Counted from the stretch's first letter, positions 44,085-53,879 are shown. The stretch is 64,000 bases of DNA from Haloterrigena sp. H1 (GCF_005938085.1 NZ_SMZK01000001.1:2418001-2482000), one strand, 5' to 3'. The notes: generated by a model not told the origin, from the sequence alone. Numbers and translations are program-made.

Positions 44085-44597
44085 TCAGTCCGCCAGCGGC
44101 GACTCGGTTCCGCGGACGCTGTCGACGATGACATCACCGTCGGGCCGGGACGCGATCCAGAAGAGTTTGTACGCGTCGACTGACCGATCGAACGTCACGT
44201 CCGGCTCGGAGCCGACTGCGACCGTTCGGAGCGTCCATTTGAACACGGCGTCTTCGGCCTTCCGGAGGGTCTGTGCGTCGGAGAGTTCCGAGGGGATCAC
44301 GAGCACGTCGTCGACCGATCGCATCTGCGTCTCCGGGAACGTGTCGGCTTGCACGGCCAGCCGGCGCGCGCGATCGACGGTGACGACATAGTCGAGGTCG
44401 CGATCCGCGATCACCGGCCGCTCGATCGTTGCGACCCCGTCGTAGACACGATAAGGATACGCGACGGCACCGACGCGGCCGCTCGAGTCGACGTCCTCGC
44501 GCGTGATCGTTGGTGTGATGACCGACAGCTCGGTACGCTCGCGGCGACCGCCTGCGGCATCGCTCGGCGTCGCCGGTGGACGACGTGGCGTGCTCAT
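44085..44597 (-). CDS. Hypothetical protein downstream of a symporter
   Basis: 170 residues. An N-terminal charged, Pro/Arg-rich part (1-25) precedes VITPTITREDVDSSGRVGAV, VVTVDRARRLAVQADTFPET and DVLVIPSELSDAQTLRKAED. No membrane segment or metal motif. The start immediately follows the symporter stop (44598-44600), so it is translated in the same operon. I do not recognise the family; a regulatory or accessory role in transport is possible. Confidence 0.65.
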   Translation of the reverse strand: MSTPRRPPATPSDAAGGRRERTELSVITPTITREDVDSSGRVGAVAYPYRVYDGVATIERPVIADRDLDYVVTVDRARRLAVQADTFPETQMRSVDDVLVIPSELSDAQTLRKAEDAVFKWTLRTVAVGSEPDVTFDRSVDAYKLFWIASRPDGDVIVDSVRGTESPLAD

Positions 44598-46286
44598 TTA
44601 GTCGTCCTCCTCGTCCCAGTAGTCGGTCGCGTCGACGTGGGCGCGGATGGTGTCGGTCTCCGTGACGGCTTTCGGGGAGACGTCGCGACCACCGTCGGTG
44701 ACGTAGTCGGGCGCGCCGGTCGGACTCTCGCCGCTCGAGAGCGCCGAGAGTGGTTTGTCGAAGACGTCGAAGTGATCGTCAACACCCTCCGGCGGGCGCG
44801 TCAGCAGCGAAACGACGACCAACGTCGTCGTCGAGAGGATAAATGCGGGGAAGAGCCCGTAGGCGCCCACCAGTCCCGAGAGGAACGGCGACGCGTCGAC
44901 TGCACTCTGAAGCCCGAGCACGCCGAGGAGTGCCGACAGCTGCGTCCACAGGAACATCGTCGCCGTGCCGACGATCATGCTCGCGACCGACCCTTTGGCG
45001 GTGACGCGTTTCCACCACAGCGACGCGATCAGCGTCGGGCCGATAGCCGCACCGAGGCCGCCCCAGGCGTAGTCGAGGACGAGCGTGTAGATGGGGGTGT
45101 CTTTCGCGATGTAGGCGAAGGCGATACTCGCCGCCCCGAGTGCAAGCGTGACGAGCTGGGAGTAGCGGACGAGTGTCGCCTGGCTCGCGTTCGGGTTGAC
45201 GTAGCCGTGGTAGACGTCCTCGACGATGGCGCTGGTCGCGACGAGCAGCTGCGAGTCAGCACTGGACATCATCGCGGCGAGAGCCGCCGCCAGGATGATC
45301 CCCGCGATGGCACCGGGGAAGAACTCGAGTGTGAGCATCGGCATGACGTTGTTCGGATCGTCGATGCCGCCTTGCCCGAAGACGACCAGCGCGTACAGCC
45401 CGACGAAGCCGGCCCCGATGTAGGCGACGAACATGAACAGCTGGGCGACCAGCGCCGCCAGCCGGATGTTCTTGACCTCGTCGATCCCCATGAAGCGCAC
45501 CATGACGTGTGGGTTGCCGGGGATTCCGAGCCCGATAGCGGCGTAGCTGATGATACCGAAAATCGCCGCCCACCCAGTCATTCCGGCCGTGATGCTCGTG
45601 TACGAACTCCCGACGGATGCGAGGTCGTTGAAGGGAAGCCCGTAGTTGGTAAACGCCAGGATCGGCAGGATGATGAACGCGAGCAGGATGATCGCGCCCT
45701 GAAAGTAGTCGGACCACGCGACGGCGAAGTAGCCACCGAGCATGGTGTAACCGACGACGATGACGCCGCCGCCGAGGATGCCGACCAGCGGCTCGACACC
45801 GGTGAGCACCTCGAGTAGCGTCCCGGCGGCGACGATCTGTGCACCCACGTATCCACCTTCGAAGATCATCAATACGACCGCGGAGACGCCTTTGACGAGT
45901 CCGGTGTCGTCCTGCAGACGCGTCTCGAAGAAGGTCGGCAGCGTGACCGCTTTCACGATCTCCGTGTACTTCCGAAGGCGTTTGGCGAGCCCGGCCCAGG
46001 CGAACAGATCAGCCGGAATCATGCCGAGCCCGTTGTAGAAGGCCATCACGCCCGTCCCGAAGGCGTCGCTTGGGACACCGAGCGTGAGCCAGCCGCTCAT
46101 CTCGGAGGCTCGTTCGGAAAAGCCCGTGACGACCGGGCCGACGCTTCGACCGCCGATGACGTAGTCGTCGACGGTGTCCATAAGCCGAGAGGAGTAGAGC
46201 CCGATCCCGAGCAGGATGAGGAGATACGCCGCGAACGTTCCGAGGACCCACGCGCCGGCCGAGCCGGCGAGTCCGCTACTTGGCAT
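44598..46286 (-). CDS. Sodium:solute symporter (SSS family, PutP-like)
   Basis: 562 residues with about thirteen membrane segments. FSERASEMSGWLTLGVPSDA matches the PutP sodium/substrate region (usual ASDMSGWLLLGLPG). KRLRKYTEIVKAVTLPTFFE, FEGGYVGAQIVAAGTLLEVL and AALAAMMSSADSQLLVATSA (segment 8 sodium site with Ser) are also typical. The C-terminal tail is acidic and contains GVDDHFDVFDKPLSALSSGE. Substrate could be proline or another small solute. It overlaps an upstream 48-residue membrane gene by 11 bases. Confidence 0.88.
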   Translation of the reverse strand: MPSSGLAGSAGAWVLGTFAAYLLILLGIGLYSSRLMDTVDDYVIGGRSVGPVVTGFSERASEMSGWLTLGVPSDAFGTGVMAFYNGLGMIPADLFAWAGLAKRLRKYTEIVKAVTLPTFFETRLQDDTGLVKGVSAVVLMIFEGGYVGAQIVAAGTLLEVLTGVEPLVGILGGGVIVVGYTMLGGYFAVAWSDYFQGAIILLAFIILPILAFTNYGLPFNDLASVGSSYTSITAGMTGWAAIFGIISYAAIGLGIPGNPHVMVRFMGIDEVKNIRLAALVAQLFMFVAYIGAGFVGLYALVVFGQGGIDDPNNVMPMLTLEFFPGAIAGIILAAALAAMMSSADSQLLVATSAIVEDVYHGYVNPNASQATLVRYSQLVTLALGAASIAFAYIAKDTPIYTLVLDYAWGGLGAAIGPTLIASLWWKRVTAKGSVASMIVGTATMFLWTQLSALLGVLGLQSAVDASPFLSGLVGAYGLFPAFILSTTTLVVVSLLTRPPEGVDDHFDVFDKPLSALSSGESPTGAPDYVTDGGRDVSPKAVTETDTIRAHVDATDYWDEEDD

Positions 46287-46422
46287 ACTCGCTCTCCTCG
46301 TATTGTGCTCGCAGTCGTTTTTCGCGCCGTCCTTCCCAGACGTAGTACACGCCGAGCATCACCAGATACACGGCGAAGGGGCCGAACAGCCACACGAGAT
46401 CGACCGAACTATTCGCAGGCAT
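46276..46422 (-). CDS. 48-residue membrane partner of the symporter
   Basis: MPANSSVDLVWLFGPFAVYL begins a single membrane segment (about 8-30), followed by a basic then acidic tail WEGRREKRLRAQYEES. The longer frame start at 46599 has no membrane character and is rejected. It overlaps the symporter start by 11 bases. Small accessory proteins of this type occur before SSS-family symporters in bacteria too; a subunit role is inferred. Confidence 0.7.
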   Translation of the reverse strand: MPANSSVDLVWLFGPFAVYLVMLGVYYVWEGRREKRLRAQYEESEYAK

Positions 46423-46496
46423 TACCGTCGTGTCGACACCACCCGAATATAAGCGCGTCGAGGGAGAGCGCGGTCGAACTGTCAGCCTCTCGAGCG

Positions 46497-47201
46497 CTAA
46501 TAGAACGCGGACACGGCGAGGACGACGGCCAGGCCCAGGACGGGATAGTCGACTCGCGAGAACGCAAGCGCCGGAAGCGTGGGGTTCCACGCGAAACACC
46601 GCGCCCGCAGTGCGAGCGAGAGCCGATCTGCCCGATCGAACGCACGCGTCACGCCGAGCATGCCGATCGTGCTGGCGCGGTCGACCACGCCCCGTTCGGT
46701 TCCCAGCCGGGCGGCCATCGCTTCCCGGATCGTCCGCAGATCGCCACGGAGGACGGGGAGAAACCGGAAGACGAGTCCAACACCGACGCCGAGGAGTTGG
46801 CCCGGCTTCCCGGGGATCGTCAGCTGGATCGCGGCTCGAGAGTCACGCACCGGCGTCGATCGGACGTAGGCGGCGCTGACGAGCAGGATGAGCAGCACCC
46901 GATAGCTCGCCAGCCCCGACGCGGTGGCGGCCGACCGGTCGAACCAGGGCGGGCCGACGGTGACGCCCGCGAGCAGCGGCGCGAGCGCGAGGACGACTAG
47001 CGCGAGCCGGTAGGAGACGAGGGTTCGACGGAGCGACAGCCGCGCTGTGGCCATCGCGACCGCCGTCAGGGCCGAGAAGGCGATGAGCGCACGCGGCGTC
47101 GTATGCGCCAGTGCAGTGGCGGCGAACCCGATCTGGACCGCCAGCTTGGCTCGCGGATCGAGCCGGTGTGCGAGGCTCTCGTCTGGTTCGTAGGTCAGCA
47201 T
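46497..47201 (-). CDS. ecfT: ECF transporter transmembrane protein EcfT
   Basis: 234 residues from MLTYEPDESLAHRLDPRAKL. About five membrane segments. HRLDPRAKLAVQIGFAATAL is the EcfT start motif. The coupling helices near FRFLPVLRGDLRTIREAMAA and SLALRARCFAW carry the Ala-Arg-Gly-like motifs (R-x-A/S-A-R) that contact the ATPase. It is the last gene of bioY-ecfA-ecfT, overlapping ecfA by 7 bases. Together they form a biotin uptake transporter. Confidence 0.87.
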   Translation of the reverse strand: MLTYEPDESLAHRLDPRAKLAVQIGFAATALAHTTPRALIAFSALTAVAMATARLSLRRTLVSYRLALVVLALAPLLAGVTVGPPWFDRSAATASGLASYRVLLILLVSAAYVRSTPVRDSRAAIQLTIPGKPGQLLGVGVGLVFRFLPVLRGDLRTIREAMAARLGTERGVVDRASTIGMLGVTRAFDRADRLSLALRARCFAWNPTLPALAFSRVDYPVLGLAVVLAVSAFY

Positions 47202-47908
47202 CGTGTGGTATCCGGCACGCGTACCTCGAGCCCGTCGAGTTCGTCCAGTGCGTCCGCAGGCGGGCCATCGACGGCGACGCGGCCATCGTGCATGGCGATT
47301 ACCCGGTCGGCGAGCCCGCAAACGTCCCGAAGATCGTGGGTGGCGAGCAGGACGCCGGTTCCGTCGGCCGACAGCGACGCGAGGCGCTCGAGGACCGAGC
47401 GGCGCGCGGGGTCGTCCAGTCCAGTAAAGGGTTCGTCGAGAACGAGGTGGGTCGGCTCCATCGCGAGCGCACCCGCGATCGCCACGCGAGACTGCTCACC
47501 GCCCGAGAGGGCGTCGATGCGCTCGTCCTCGCGGCCGGCCATGTTCACTGCCTCGAGTGCGGCCGTCACACGGCGGTCGATCTCTGCGCGCTCGAGCCCG
47601 AGGTTTTCGGGGCCGAAAGCGATGTCCTCGCCGACGGTCGCGGCGACGAACTGGTCACGCGGGTGCTGGAAGACCATGCCGACGCTCGAGCGGGCGGCGA
47701 TCAGGTCCTCGGCGACCAGCGTGCCATCGACGAGTACCTCGCCGGAGTCGGGCTCGAGGAGGCCGTTGGAATGGCGCAACAGTGTCGTCTTCCCGCTGCC
47801 GTTGGCCCCCGCCAACAGGACGAACTCGCCGGCGTCGATCGACAGCGAGACGTCCTCGAGGACGGGGACATCGTCGAACGCGTGGGAGACGGATCGAAAC
47901 TCGATCAT
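47195..47908 (-). CDS. ecfA: ECF transporter ATPase EcfA
   Basis: 237 residues from MIEFRSVSHAFDDVPVLEDV. GANGSGKTTLLRHSNGLL is the Walker A loop, GMVFQHPRDQFVAATVGEDI the Q-loop with the ECF-specific DQ, LSGGEQSRVAIAGALAMEP the signature and THLVLDEPFTGLDDPAR Walker B with Glu. VLLATHDLRD gives the switch His. Only one ATPase gene is present, so a homodimer is likely. It lies 25 bases after bioY. Confidence 0.92.
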   Translation of the reverse strand: MIEFRSVSHAFDDVPVLEDVSLSIDAGEFVLLAGANGSGKTTLLRHSNGLLEPDSGEVLVDGTLVAEDLIAARSSVGMVFQHPRDQFVAATVGEDIAFGPENLGLERAEIDRRVTAALEAVNMAGREDERIDALSGGEQSRVAIAGALAMEPTHLVLDEPFTGLDDPARRSVLERLASLSADGTGVLLATHDLRDVCGLADRVIAMHDGRVAVDGPPADALDELDGLEVRVPDTTRC

Positions 47909-47933
47909 CGGTACTGCGTGGGCTGGGGAACAG

Positions 47934-48515
47934 TCATGTCGCGATGCGTTCAGCCTCGACGATTGCGACCACGGCCGCGATCTTGATGAGATCGCCCGGA
48001 ATAAACAGCACAACGCCGAGCTCGATCGCTTTGACCATGCTGAGGTCAACGACGTATCCGAGCCAGGCGGCCCCGAGCAGGTAGATGACGGTCAGCGCCG
48101 CGAGTAGCGTCACGACGAGGACCGGCCGCGACAGGTCGGCGGGATCGCCGGCCTCGCTCCGCCGGTGGACGACAGCGCCGATCAACAGGGCCGCGATCGG
48201 ATACGACCAGAGATAGCCGGCGCTATCGCCGACGAGGACCCCGAATCCGGCGGCACGTTCGGCGAAGACGGGGAGTCCGACCGCGCCGGCGGTCAGGTAC
48301 AACAGGAGCGAGAACGCTCCCCAGTACGGGCCGAGGTAGAGTCCCGCGAGATAGACGACGATCACGCCAAGCGATATCGGTACCGGCGAGACCGGGATCG
48401 GGATTGACCCGACAAAGACGGTCGCCGCCATCAGCGCTGCGAGGACGGCCGCCCGTGCGAAGGACTTGACGACGTCGTCGTCGACGAGTTCGACTGAATG
48501 CTGATCCGTTGCCAT
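47934..48515 (-). CDS. bioY: Biotin transporter substrate-binding subunit BioY
   Basis: 193 residues from MATDQHSVELVDDDVVKSFA with six membrane segments. VGSIPIPVSPVPISLGVIVV, YLTAGAVGLPVFAERAAGFG and GDSAGYLWSYPIAALLIGAV are diagnostic for BioY. It captures biotin and passes it through EcfT/EcfA. A biotin ligase gene lies at 55.6-56.6 kb, while no biotin synthesis gene is seen in the window. Confidence 0.92.
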   Translation of the reverse strand: MATDQHSVELVDDDVVKSFARAAVLAALMAATVFVGSIPIPVSPVPISLGVIVVYLAGLYLGPYWGAFSLLLYLTAGAVGLPVFAERAAGFGVLVGDSAGYLWSYPIAALLIGAVVHRRSEAGDPADLSRPVLVVTLLAALTVIYLLGAAWLGYVVDLSMVKAIELGVVLFIPGDLIKIAAVVAIVEAERIAT

Positions 48516-48923
48516 ACCTCCGCTCTCTCGTAAACCAGGATGAAAACTTCGGTTTCCGAGACGGGGTGTGATCGGACCGACATGTCCTTGCAAGCGGTCA
48601 CCGGCGCTGTCAGTACATAGAATCGGCGCGAAACAGGATGCTTCCTCTCAGCTTCACTGGCAGTTTCGATCGACCCACGACACGTCAGCGACGGTAGCTT
48701 CGAGCGTCAATCGGCCGTCTGCGACCGTCGGACGCAGAACAGGCCGCGGTAATAGCTGATTGTCTCGGTTCGCTAACCGAAACGACCGGCGGCCTTATGC
48801 AATCGTTCGGTCCGGTGGTGGGAAAATGAGTAGTCTACGTTCAGGGCCGAAACGGGGCGAAATCGGGGCCACTCCGAAGGGGAGCGCAGGCGTTCGCAGA
48901 TGCGTTGTGAGAGGTGCCCACAG
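48516..48923. other. Intergenic between bioY and the large surface protein
   Basis: About 400 bases without a gene. It contains a small perfect hairpin, TCGGTT-CGCT-AACCGA (48765-48780), and weak AT-rich tracts near 48790-48830 that might serve the large surface-protein gene. No biotin-specific operator is recognised. Confidence 0.4.
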
Positions 48924-51900
48924 ATGAGACGATCTAAGACGACCGCGACCGCCGTCGTCGTACTGCTTTCGGCCGCGCTGGTCGGCAGCGCCGTCGCGCT
49001 GCCGCTGCTGGGTGGAAATAGCGGGCAGGCCGCCGTCGGTGACGAGGCGACCCCCGCGGCGGCCGACGAGTCACCGGCTATATTCGAGCAGGCCGTCGTC
49101 CAAAACGACTCGCAACCCACCGCCGAGTCCGAGCTGGTGACCTTCGATCAGGAGGCGACGGCCGACGGTGGGACCGAGCAAGTGACGGGCCAGGAAACCA
49201 CTGCAGCCGTCGAGGCCGGCGTCGAGGAAGGTGTCGAGCTTGCTCAAGCCCAGGGGATCGAAGTGACACAGGAACAGCGAGCGGCGGCGCTCGAGGGCGC
49301 TCGGTCGTCAGTTCAGCAGTATCAGACCGTCGAGGCCGAGCAGGTCCAGGCGGCGACGGCGGGGGCCGTCCACGGCTCGCTGCTCCAGTCCCAGTCGGCC
49401 AACGTGACCCAGCTCCAGTCCGCCGTCGGCGGAACGACCGACGGCGCGCTCTCCCAGTCCCAGTCCGCGAACGTGACCCAGATCCAGAGCGCGACGTGGG
49501 GCGCGGCACACGGGGCGCTCGCACAGAGCCAGCGCGTCAGCGCCGAGCAGATTCAGGTCGCAAGTCGGGGCGCAGCCGCCGGTGCCGCATACGAGGCGGG
49601 CACGAAAGATGTCGGCAAGACACCACACGTTCAGGAGGCTGCCCAGGGCGCGGCCTACGGTGCGCTGACGCAGTACCAGTCGGTCACGGCCGCGCAGCGC
49701 CAGCAGGTCACACTCGAGCACGTCCAGCACGCGGCCGCCGGAGGTGCAGCCGGCGCGCTCGCAGGGAGTACGGGCGCGGCGCTCGCACAGGACCAGCGCG
49801 TCGACGTCGAGCAGCGCCAGCGGGTGACGATCAAGCAGATTCAGAAGGCTGCGGCCGGCGCGGCGAAGGGGGCGCTCGTCCAGGAGCAGTCGGTGTCGGT
49901 CGAGCAGACCCAGGCTGCCGCCCGCGGGGCCGGACAGGGGTCGCTGAAACAGGTTCAGTCGACCCGCCTCGAGCAACGCCAGCGGGTGTCGATCACGCAG
50001 GTTCAGGAGGCGTCCTTCGGTGCGGCGAAGGGCGCGATCTCGCAGAGTCAAGAGGCGACCGTCGAACAGATTCAGGCTGCCGCCGACGGAAGCGCGGGCG
50101 GCGTGCTCGTCCAGCGCCAGACGGTCTCGATCACGCAGATCCAGTCCGCCGCGGTCGGGGCTGCCGAGGGAGCGGTCACGTCCGCGGTCCAGCGCCAGGA
50201 GGTGTCGATCGAGCAGATCCAGGCGGCCGCGTTCGGTGCCGGCGAGGGCGCAGTAACCCAGACGCAACTCGTCGAAGTGACGCAGGTCCAGCGACTCGCC
50301 CAGGGCAGTGCGAGCGGTGCCCTGGTCCAGTCACAGTCGGCGACGGTCACGCAGATCCAGACCGCGGCCCGAACCGCTAGTCAGGAGACGGCCCGGCTGG
50401 TCCAGTCTCAGCGGATCAGCATCACGCAGCTGCAGACGCTGACCCAGGAGGCCGCAGCCGAGGCGATCGCCTACGCAATCGATGAAGACACCGACGACGT
50501 GACCCAGATCACCCAGCGCGTCACGGTCATCGTCGAACAGCGGATCGAAACGATCGACCGGATAGAGGGGACGGCTTCGATCGACTTCCCCGACCAGGAG
50601 TCGGACGGCGAGCAGGTCACCATCGCGAACGTCTCGCTCTCGGAAGGCGGGTTCGTCGCGGTTTACGACGGTGTCACCGTCGACGCCGACCCGGCTGCCA
50701 TCGTCGGTGTCTCGGAGTATCTCGAGGCCGGCGACCACGAGAACGTCACGATCGACCTCGACGAGTCGCTCACGGCCAGCGGTCCGCTGGTGGCAGCCGC
50801 CCATCTCGACACGAACGACGACGAGGCGTTCGCGTACGCCGAGTCGGGCGGCGAGGAGGACGTCCCGTACGTCACCGGTGCCGGCGCGCCGGTGATCGAC
50901 GGCGCGTTCGTGACGGTCACGGACGAACCCGACGAGGCCAACGCGACGCTATCGGTCGCCGATCAGGAGGGGAACGGCTCGACACTCATCGTCGACGAAG
51001 CGAACGCGTCCGCCCCCTACTCCGTCACTGCATCATACGACGGTGAGACAGTCGCAAGCGACACGTTCGCGGCCGATGAGGCGGTGACGAATCTCTCACT
51101 CGAGTTAGAACCGCCGGTCGAGGAACCCACCACCGTCAACATCTCCGTAGTCGGCGAAGACGGGGCGGCGCTTGCGACCGAGACTATCGAGTACACCGTC
51201 GCAGAAGAGCCCGATGAACGGACCGCGACGCTTTCCGTGGCCGACCAGGAAGGCAACGGCTCGACGCTCACCGTCGACGAGGCCAATGCCTCCGTCGAGT
51301 ACGCGCTCACCGTCACCGACGAAGACGGCGAGACGCGCGCCGAAAGCGACGCGTTCGCCGCCGCCGAACCGCTCACGAACGAGACCCTCGAGTTAGAACC
51401 GGCGCTCGAGGAGAATTCGACGCTCGAGGTGGCGGTCGTCGCGACTGAGGACAACGAGTCGCTCGCAAACGACACGCTCGAGTACACAGTCGAGGAATCG
51501 GCACCCGAAGAGCCAGAACCCGAGGCGTCGCTCTCGGTCGACAACCAGACGGGCGACGGTGAGACGCTAACGATCGACGGGGCGAGCGCGTCCGTGCCGT
51601 ACATTCTCTCGGCCGAATACGACGGCGAACGCGTCGACAGCGAGACGATCGAGGCGAACACGACGGTCGCGGACGAGACGCTCGCGCTCGAGCCGCCGAT
51701 AACGGAGAACACCACCGTCGACGTCTCCGTGCGTACCGCGGCCGACGACGCGGTGCTGGCAACCGACTCCATCGAGTACGCGGTCGAGGAGCTGGAACCC
51801 GGCGAACCGACGGCGAACCTCACGGTGGCCGATCAGGTCGGTGACGGCGAAACGCTGACGGTCACGCAGGCGAACGCGTCCGTGCCCTACGCCATCACCG

Positions 51901-53828
51901 TCACCGACGAGAACGGAACCCAGCTCGCAGCGAGCGACTCGTTCGGTGCGAACGAGACGATCGGTCCCGAGGAGTTCACGCTCGAGCCGCCACTCGAGGA
52001 AAACGCGACGCTCGAGGTCGCAGTCGTCGCGGCCGACGACGGGACACCCATCGAGACGGCGACTGTCGAGTACACGGTCGACGGGCCGCCGCCGGGATTC
52101 GACGTGGAGTTCACGGGCTGTCAGCGCGCGGTCGTCACCGCGTCGCTTGCGGAGGGTGATCGGGTCGCAGCCAGTACGATCTTCTACGCTCCCGGCGGCG
52201 TCGGCAACACCATCGTGGAGGACATGGTTACCGCCGGTGACGAGATCCCGGCACCGTACGATGGAACGATCGTCTTCGAGATCGGTGACGAGCGAGACGT
52301 GACGGTGGAAGACGAAAACGTGCGCGTCGAGGTGCCGGATTACGGCACCTTCGGGACGTACATCTCCGGGATCAGTTCACCCGAGCCGGCCGAGGTCGGC
52401 AGTATCGACTATCCGAACCCGTTAGAGCAGTGTGACGAGGCGGCCCGACCCGAGCAGCCGTCGATCGCGGTCGCGGAGACGACGCCCACGGAAGACGGCA
52501 TCGACGTGACGTTCAGCTACGAGAACCCGAACGACGCTCCGCTGGGCTCGTACAGCCGGTTCGTCGAGGGAACCACGACCGACGAACCGCCGTCAGAGTT
52601 CGAACCGGGACAGCACACGTTCACCGTCGAGTGGACGCCCGAGAGCGACGACGAACGGCTCGTCTGGGAAGCGGACTTCTCGACGTTCGGCTACGAGGAA
52701 CCGATCACCGCCGCGACGCCACCCGCCGGCGAACTCGAGCCGTCCCAGCCCGCGACCTTCAACGTCTCGAGCCTGGAAACGAATAGCCCAGTCGAGCAGG
52801 GCGTTCCGCTCGAGGTCGACGCCGAAATCGAGAACGTCGGCGGTGAAAACGGGACCCAAAACGTCTCGCTCGCAATTGACGAGACGACTGTCAACGAGAC
52901 AGAAGTGTCGCTCGAGCCCGGTGAGAACCAGACGGCCTCGTTCACTGTGGACACCGACGACCTCGAGCCCGGTGAGTACCCGCTGTCGGTGGCCACCGAA
53001 AACGAGACAGCTGAGACGACGATCACTGTCGAGGAGCCGAGCGAGCCTGCAACCTTCGGCGTCTCGATCGACGAGACCAACAGCCCGGTCATACCGGGTG
53101 AACCGCTCGCCGTCGAGGCCACCCTCGAGAACGTCGGTGATCGCGCGGGGACACAGGACGTCGAGATCGCCGTTGACGACACGCCCGGCGAGTCGACAGC
53201 GGTGACGCTCGAGCCCGGTGGGACACAGACGGTCACGCTCAACTACGACACGGCGAATCTCGAGCCCGGCGAGTACTCGCTTACAGTGTCGACCGAAAAC
53301 GAGACGGCCGAAGAGACGGTGATCGTCGAGCAGCCGGCGACGTTCGCTGTCGCCGACGTGACAGCGCCCGAAACCGGTCAGTCCGGTGAGGAGGTGACGG
53401 TGAGCGCGACGCTCGAGAACGTCGGTGACCGCGAGGGAACCCAGACGGTAGCCTATGCGATCGACGAGCAGGTCGTCGATGAGTCGTCCGTGACGCTCGC
53501 GAGTGGGGAAACGACGGAGATCTCGTTTACGTCACAGTTGCCGCCGGGAACGTCGACGCATACGATCGCGACCGATGACGATCAGGCATCGGTAACGATC
53601 GAGGCGGTCCCAGCAGACGGGGGTGCGACGCCTGAACCGGAGCCGCCAGGGCCACCGCAGCCACCCGAACAACCGCCGCAACCACCGCAGCCACCTGTAG
53701 AATCTCCGCCGGACACGGGACAAGCCGAGACGACGGACGGCGGCACCGCTGAGACGACTGCCGGTGGGATGGCCGAAGCCGCCGACGAGACGATTGGCGG
53801 TGAAAACGAGACGACCGGTGCTGAGTGA
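48924..53828 (+). CDS. Large repetitive surface protein (Q/A/G repeats, Ig-like and CARDB domains)
   Basis: 1634 residues from MRRSKTTATAVVVLLSAALV; the ATG at 48900 would put eight residues before the signal peptide. A signal (about 5-30) is followed by a low-complexity acidic stretch, then about fifteen copies of a 23-residue unit (about residues 105-520) of form Q-x-Q-x-V-x-(V/I)-x-Q-(I/V)-Q-x-A-A-x-G-A-A-x-G-A-(L/V), some with an eight-residue insert (RQRVSITQ). Next come a domain near 545-665, four Ig-like repeats beginning LSVADQ-type strands (about 670-1055), a Cys-containing domain, and three CARDB-like repeats (ATFNVSSLETNSP and similar; about 1280-1560). A Pro-rich tail (PPQPPEQPPQPPQPP) ends the protein. 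No C-terminal anchor is seen. Secreted and likely N-glycosylated. Confidence 0.82.
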   Translation: MRRSKTTATAVVVLLSAALVGSAVALPLLGGNSGQAAVGDEATPAAADESPAIFEQAVVQNDSQPTAESELVTFDQEATADGGTEQVTGQETTAAVEAGVEEGVELAQAQGIEVTQEQRAAALEGARSSVQQYQTVEAEQVQAATAGAVHGSLLQSQSANVTQLQSAVGGTTDGALSQSQSANVTQIQSATWGAAHGALAQSQRVSAEQIQVASRGAAAGAAYEAGTKDVGKTPHVQEAAQGAAYGALTQYQSVTAAQRQQVTLEHVQHAAAGGAAGALAGSTGAALAQDQRVDVEQRQRVTIKQIQKAAAGAAKGALVQEQSVSVEQTQAAARGAGQGSLKQVQSTRLEQRQRVSITQVQEASFGAAKGAISQSQEATVEQIQAAADGSAGGVLVQRQTVSITQIQSAAVGAAEGAVTSAVQRQEVSIEQIQAAAFGAGEGAVTQTQLVEVTQVQRLAQGSASGALVQSQSATVTQIQTAARTASQETARLVQSQRISITQLQTLTQEAAAEAIAYAIDEDTDDVTQITQRVTVIVEQRIETIDRIEGTASIDFPDQESDGEQVTIANVSLSEGGFVAVYDGVTVDADPAAIVGVSEYLEAGDHENVTIDLDESLTASGPLVAAAHLDTNDDEAFAYAESGGEEDVPYVTGAGAPVIDGAFVTVTDEPDEANATLSVADQEGNGSTLIVDEANASAPYSVTASYDGETVASDTFAADEAVTNLSLELEPPVEEPTTVNISVVGEDGAALATETIEYTVAEEPDERTATLSVADQEGNGSTLTVDEANASVEYALTVTDEDGETRAESDAFAAAEPLTNETLELEPALEENSTLEVAVVATEDNESLANDTLEYTVEESAPEEPEPEASLSVDNQTGDGETLTIDGASASVPYILSAEYDGERVDSETIEANTTVADETLALEPPITENTTVDVSVRTAADDAVLATDSIEYAVEELEPGEPTANLTVADQVGDGETLTVTQANASVPYAITVTDENGTQLAASDSFGANETIGPEEFTLEPPLEENATLEVAVVAADDGTPIETATVEYTVDGPPPGFDVEFTGCQRAVVTASLAEGDRVAASTIFYAPGGVGNTIVEDMVTAGDEIPAPYDGTIVFEIGDERDVTVEDENVRVEVPDYGTFGTYISGISSPEPAEVGSIDYPNPLEQCDEAARPEQPSIAVAETTPTEDGIDVTFSYENPNDAPLGSYSRFVEGTTTDEPPSEFEPGQHTFTVEWTPESDDERLVWEADFSTFGYEEPITAATPPAGELEPSQPATFNVSSLETNSPVEQGVPLEVDAEIENVGGENGTQNVSLAIDETTVNETEVSLEPGENQTASFTVDTDDLEPGEYPLSVATENETAETTITVEEPSEPATFGVSIDETNSPVIPGEPLAVEATLENVGDRAGTQDVEIAVDDTPGESTAVTLEPGGTQTVTLNYDTANLEPGEYSLTVSTENETAEETVIVEQPATFAVADVTAPETGQSGEEVTVSATLENVGDREGTQTVAYAIDEQVVDESSVTLASGETTEISFTSQLPPGTSTHTIATDDDQASVTIEAVPADGGATPEPEPPGPPQPPEQPPQPPQPPVESPPDTGQAETTDGGTAETTAGGMAEAADETIGGENETTGAE

Positions 53829-53879
53829 CATCCTCGCCGGGATTCTCTCGCTGATAAAAGATAGGAATTCGGCAGCCGC

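Noticed and set aside
44349..45818. A 489-codon + strand frame opposite the symporter gene
   Set aside because: It is Arg/Asp-rich with no family likeness, and the minus strand encodes a clear PutP-like protein. Long antisense frames are expected in GC-rich haloarchaeal genes.
48516..48923. A BirA operator upstream of bioY
   Set aside because: No clear long dyad resembling known biotin operators was found; only a short hairpin distant from the start.
49308..50267. A 319-codon minus-strand frame with Leu/Arg/Asp repeats
   Set aside because: Its repeats are only the complement of the Q/A/G repeats in the surface-protein gene.
49317..50475. Regular repeats considered as a CRISPR array
   Set aside because: The periodicity is in the protein (23-residue unit) and the DNA repeats are degenerate and in frame; no constant repeat with unique spacers exists here or elsewhere in the window.
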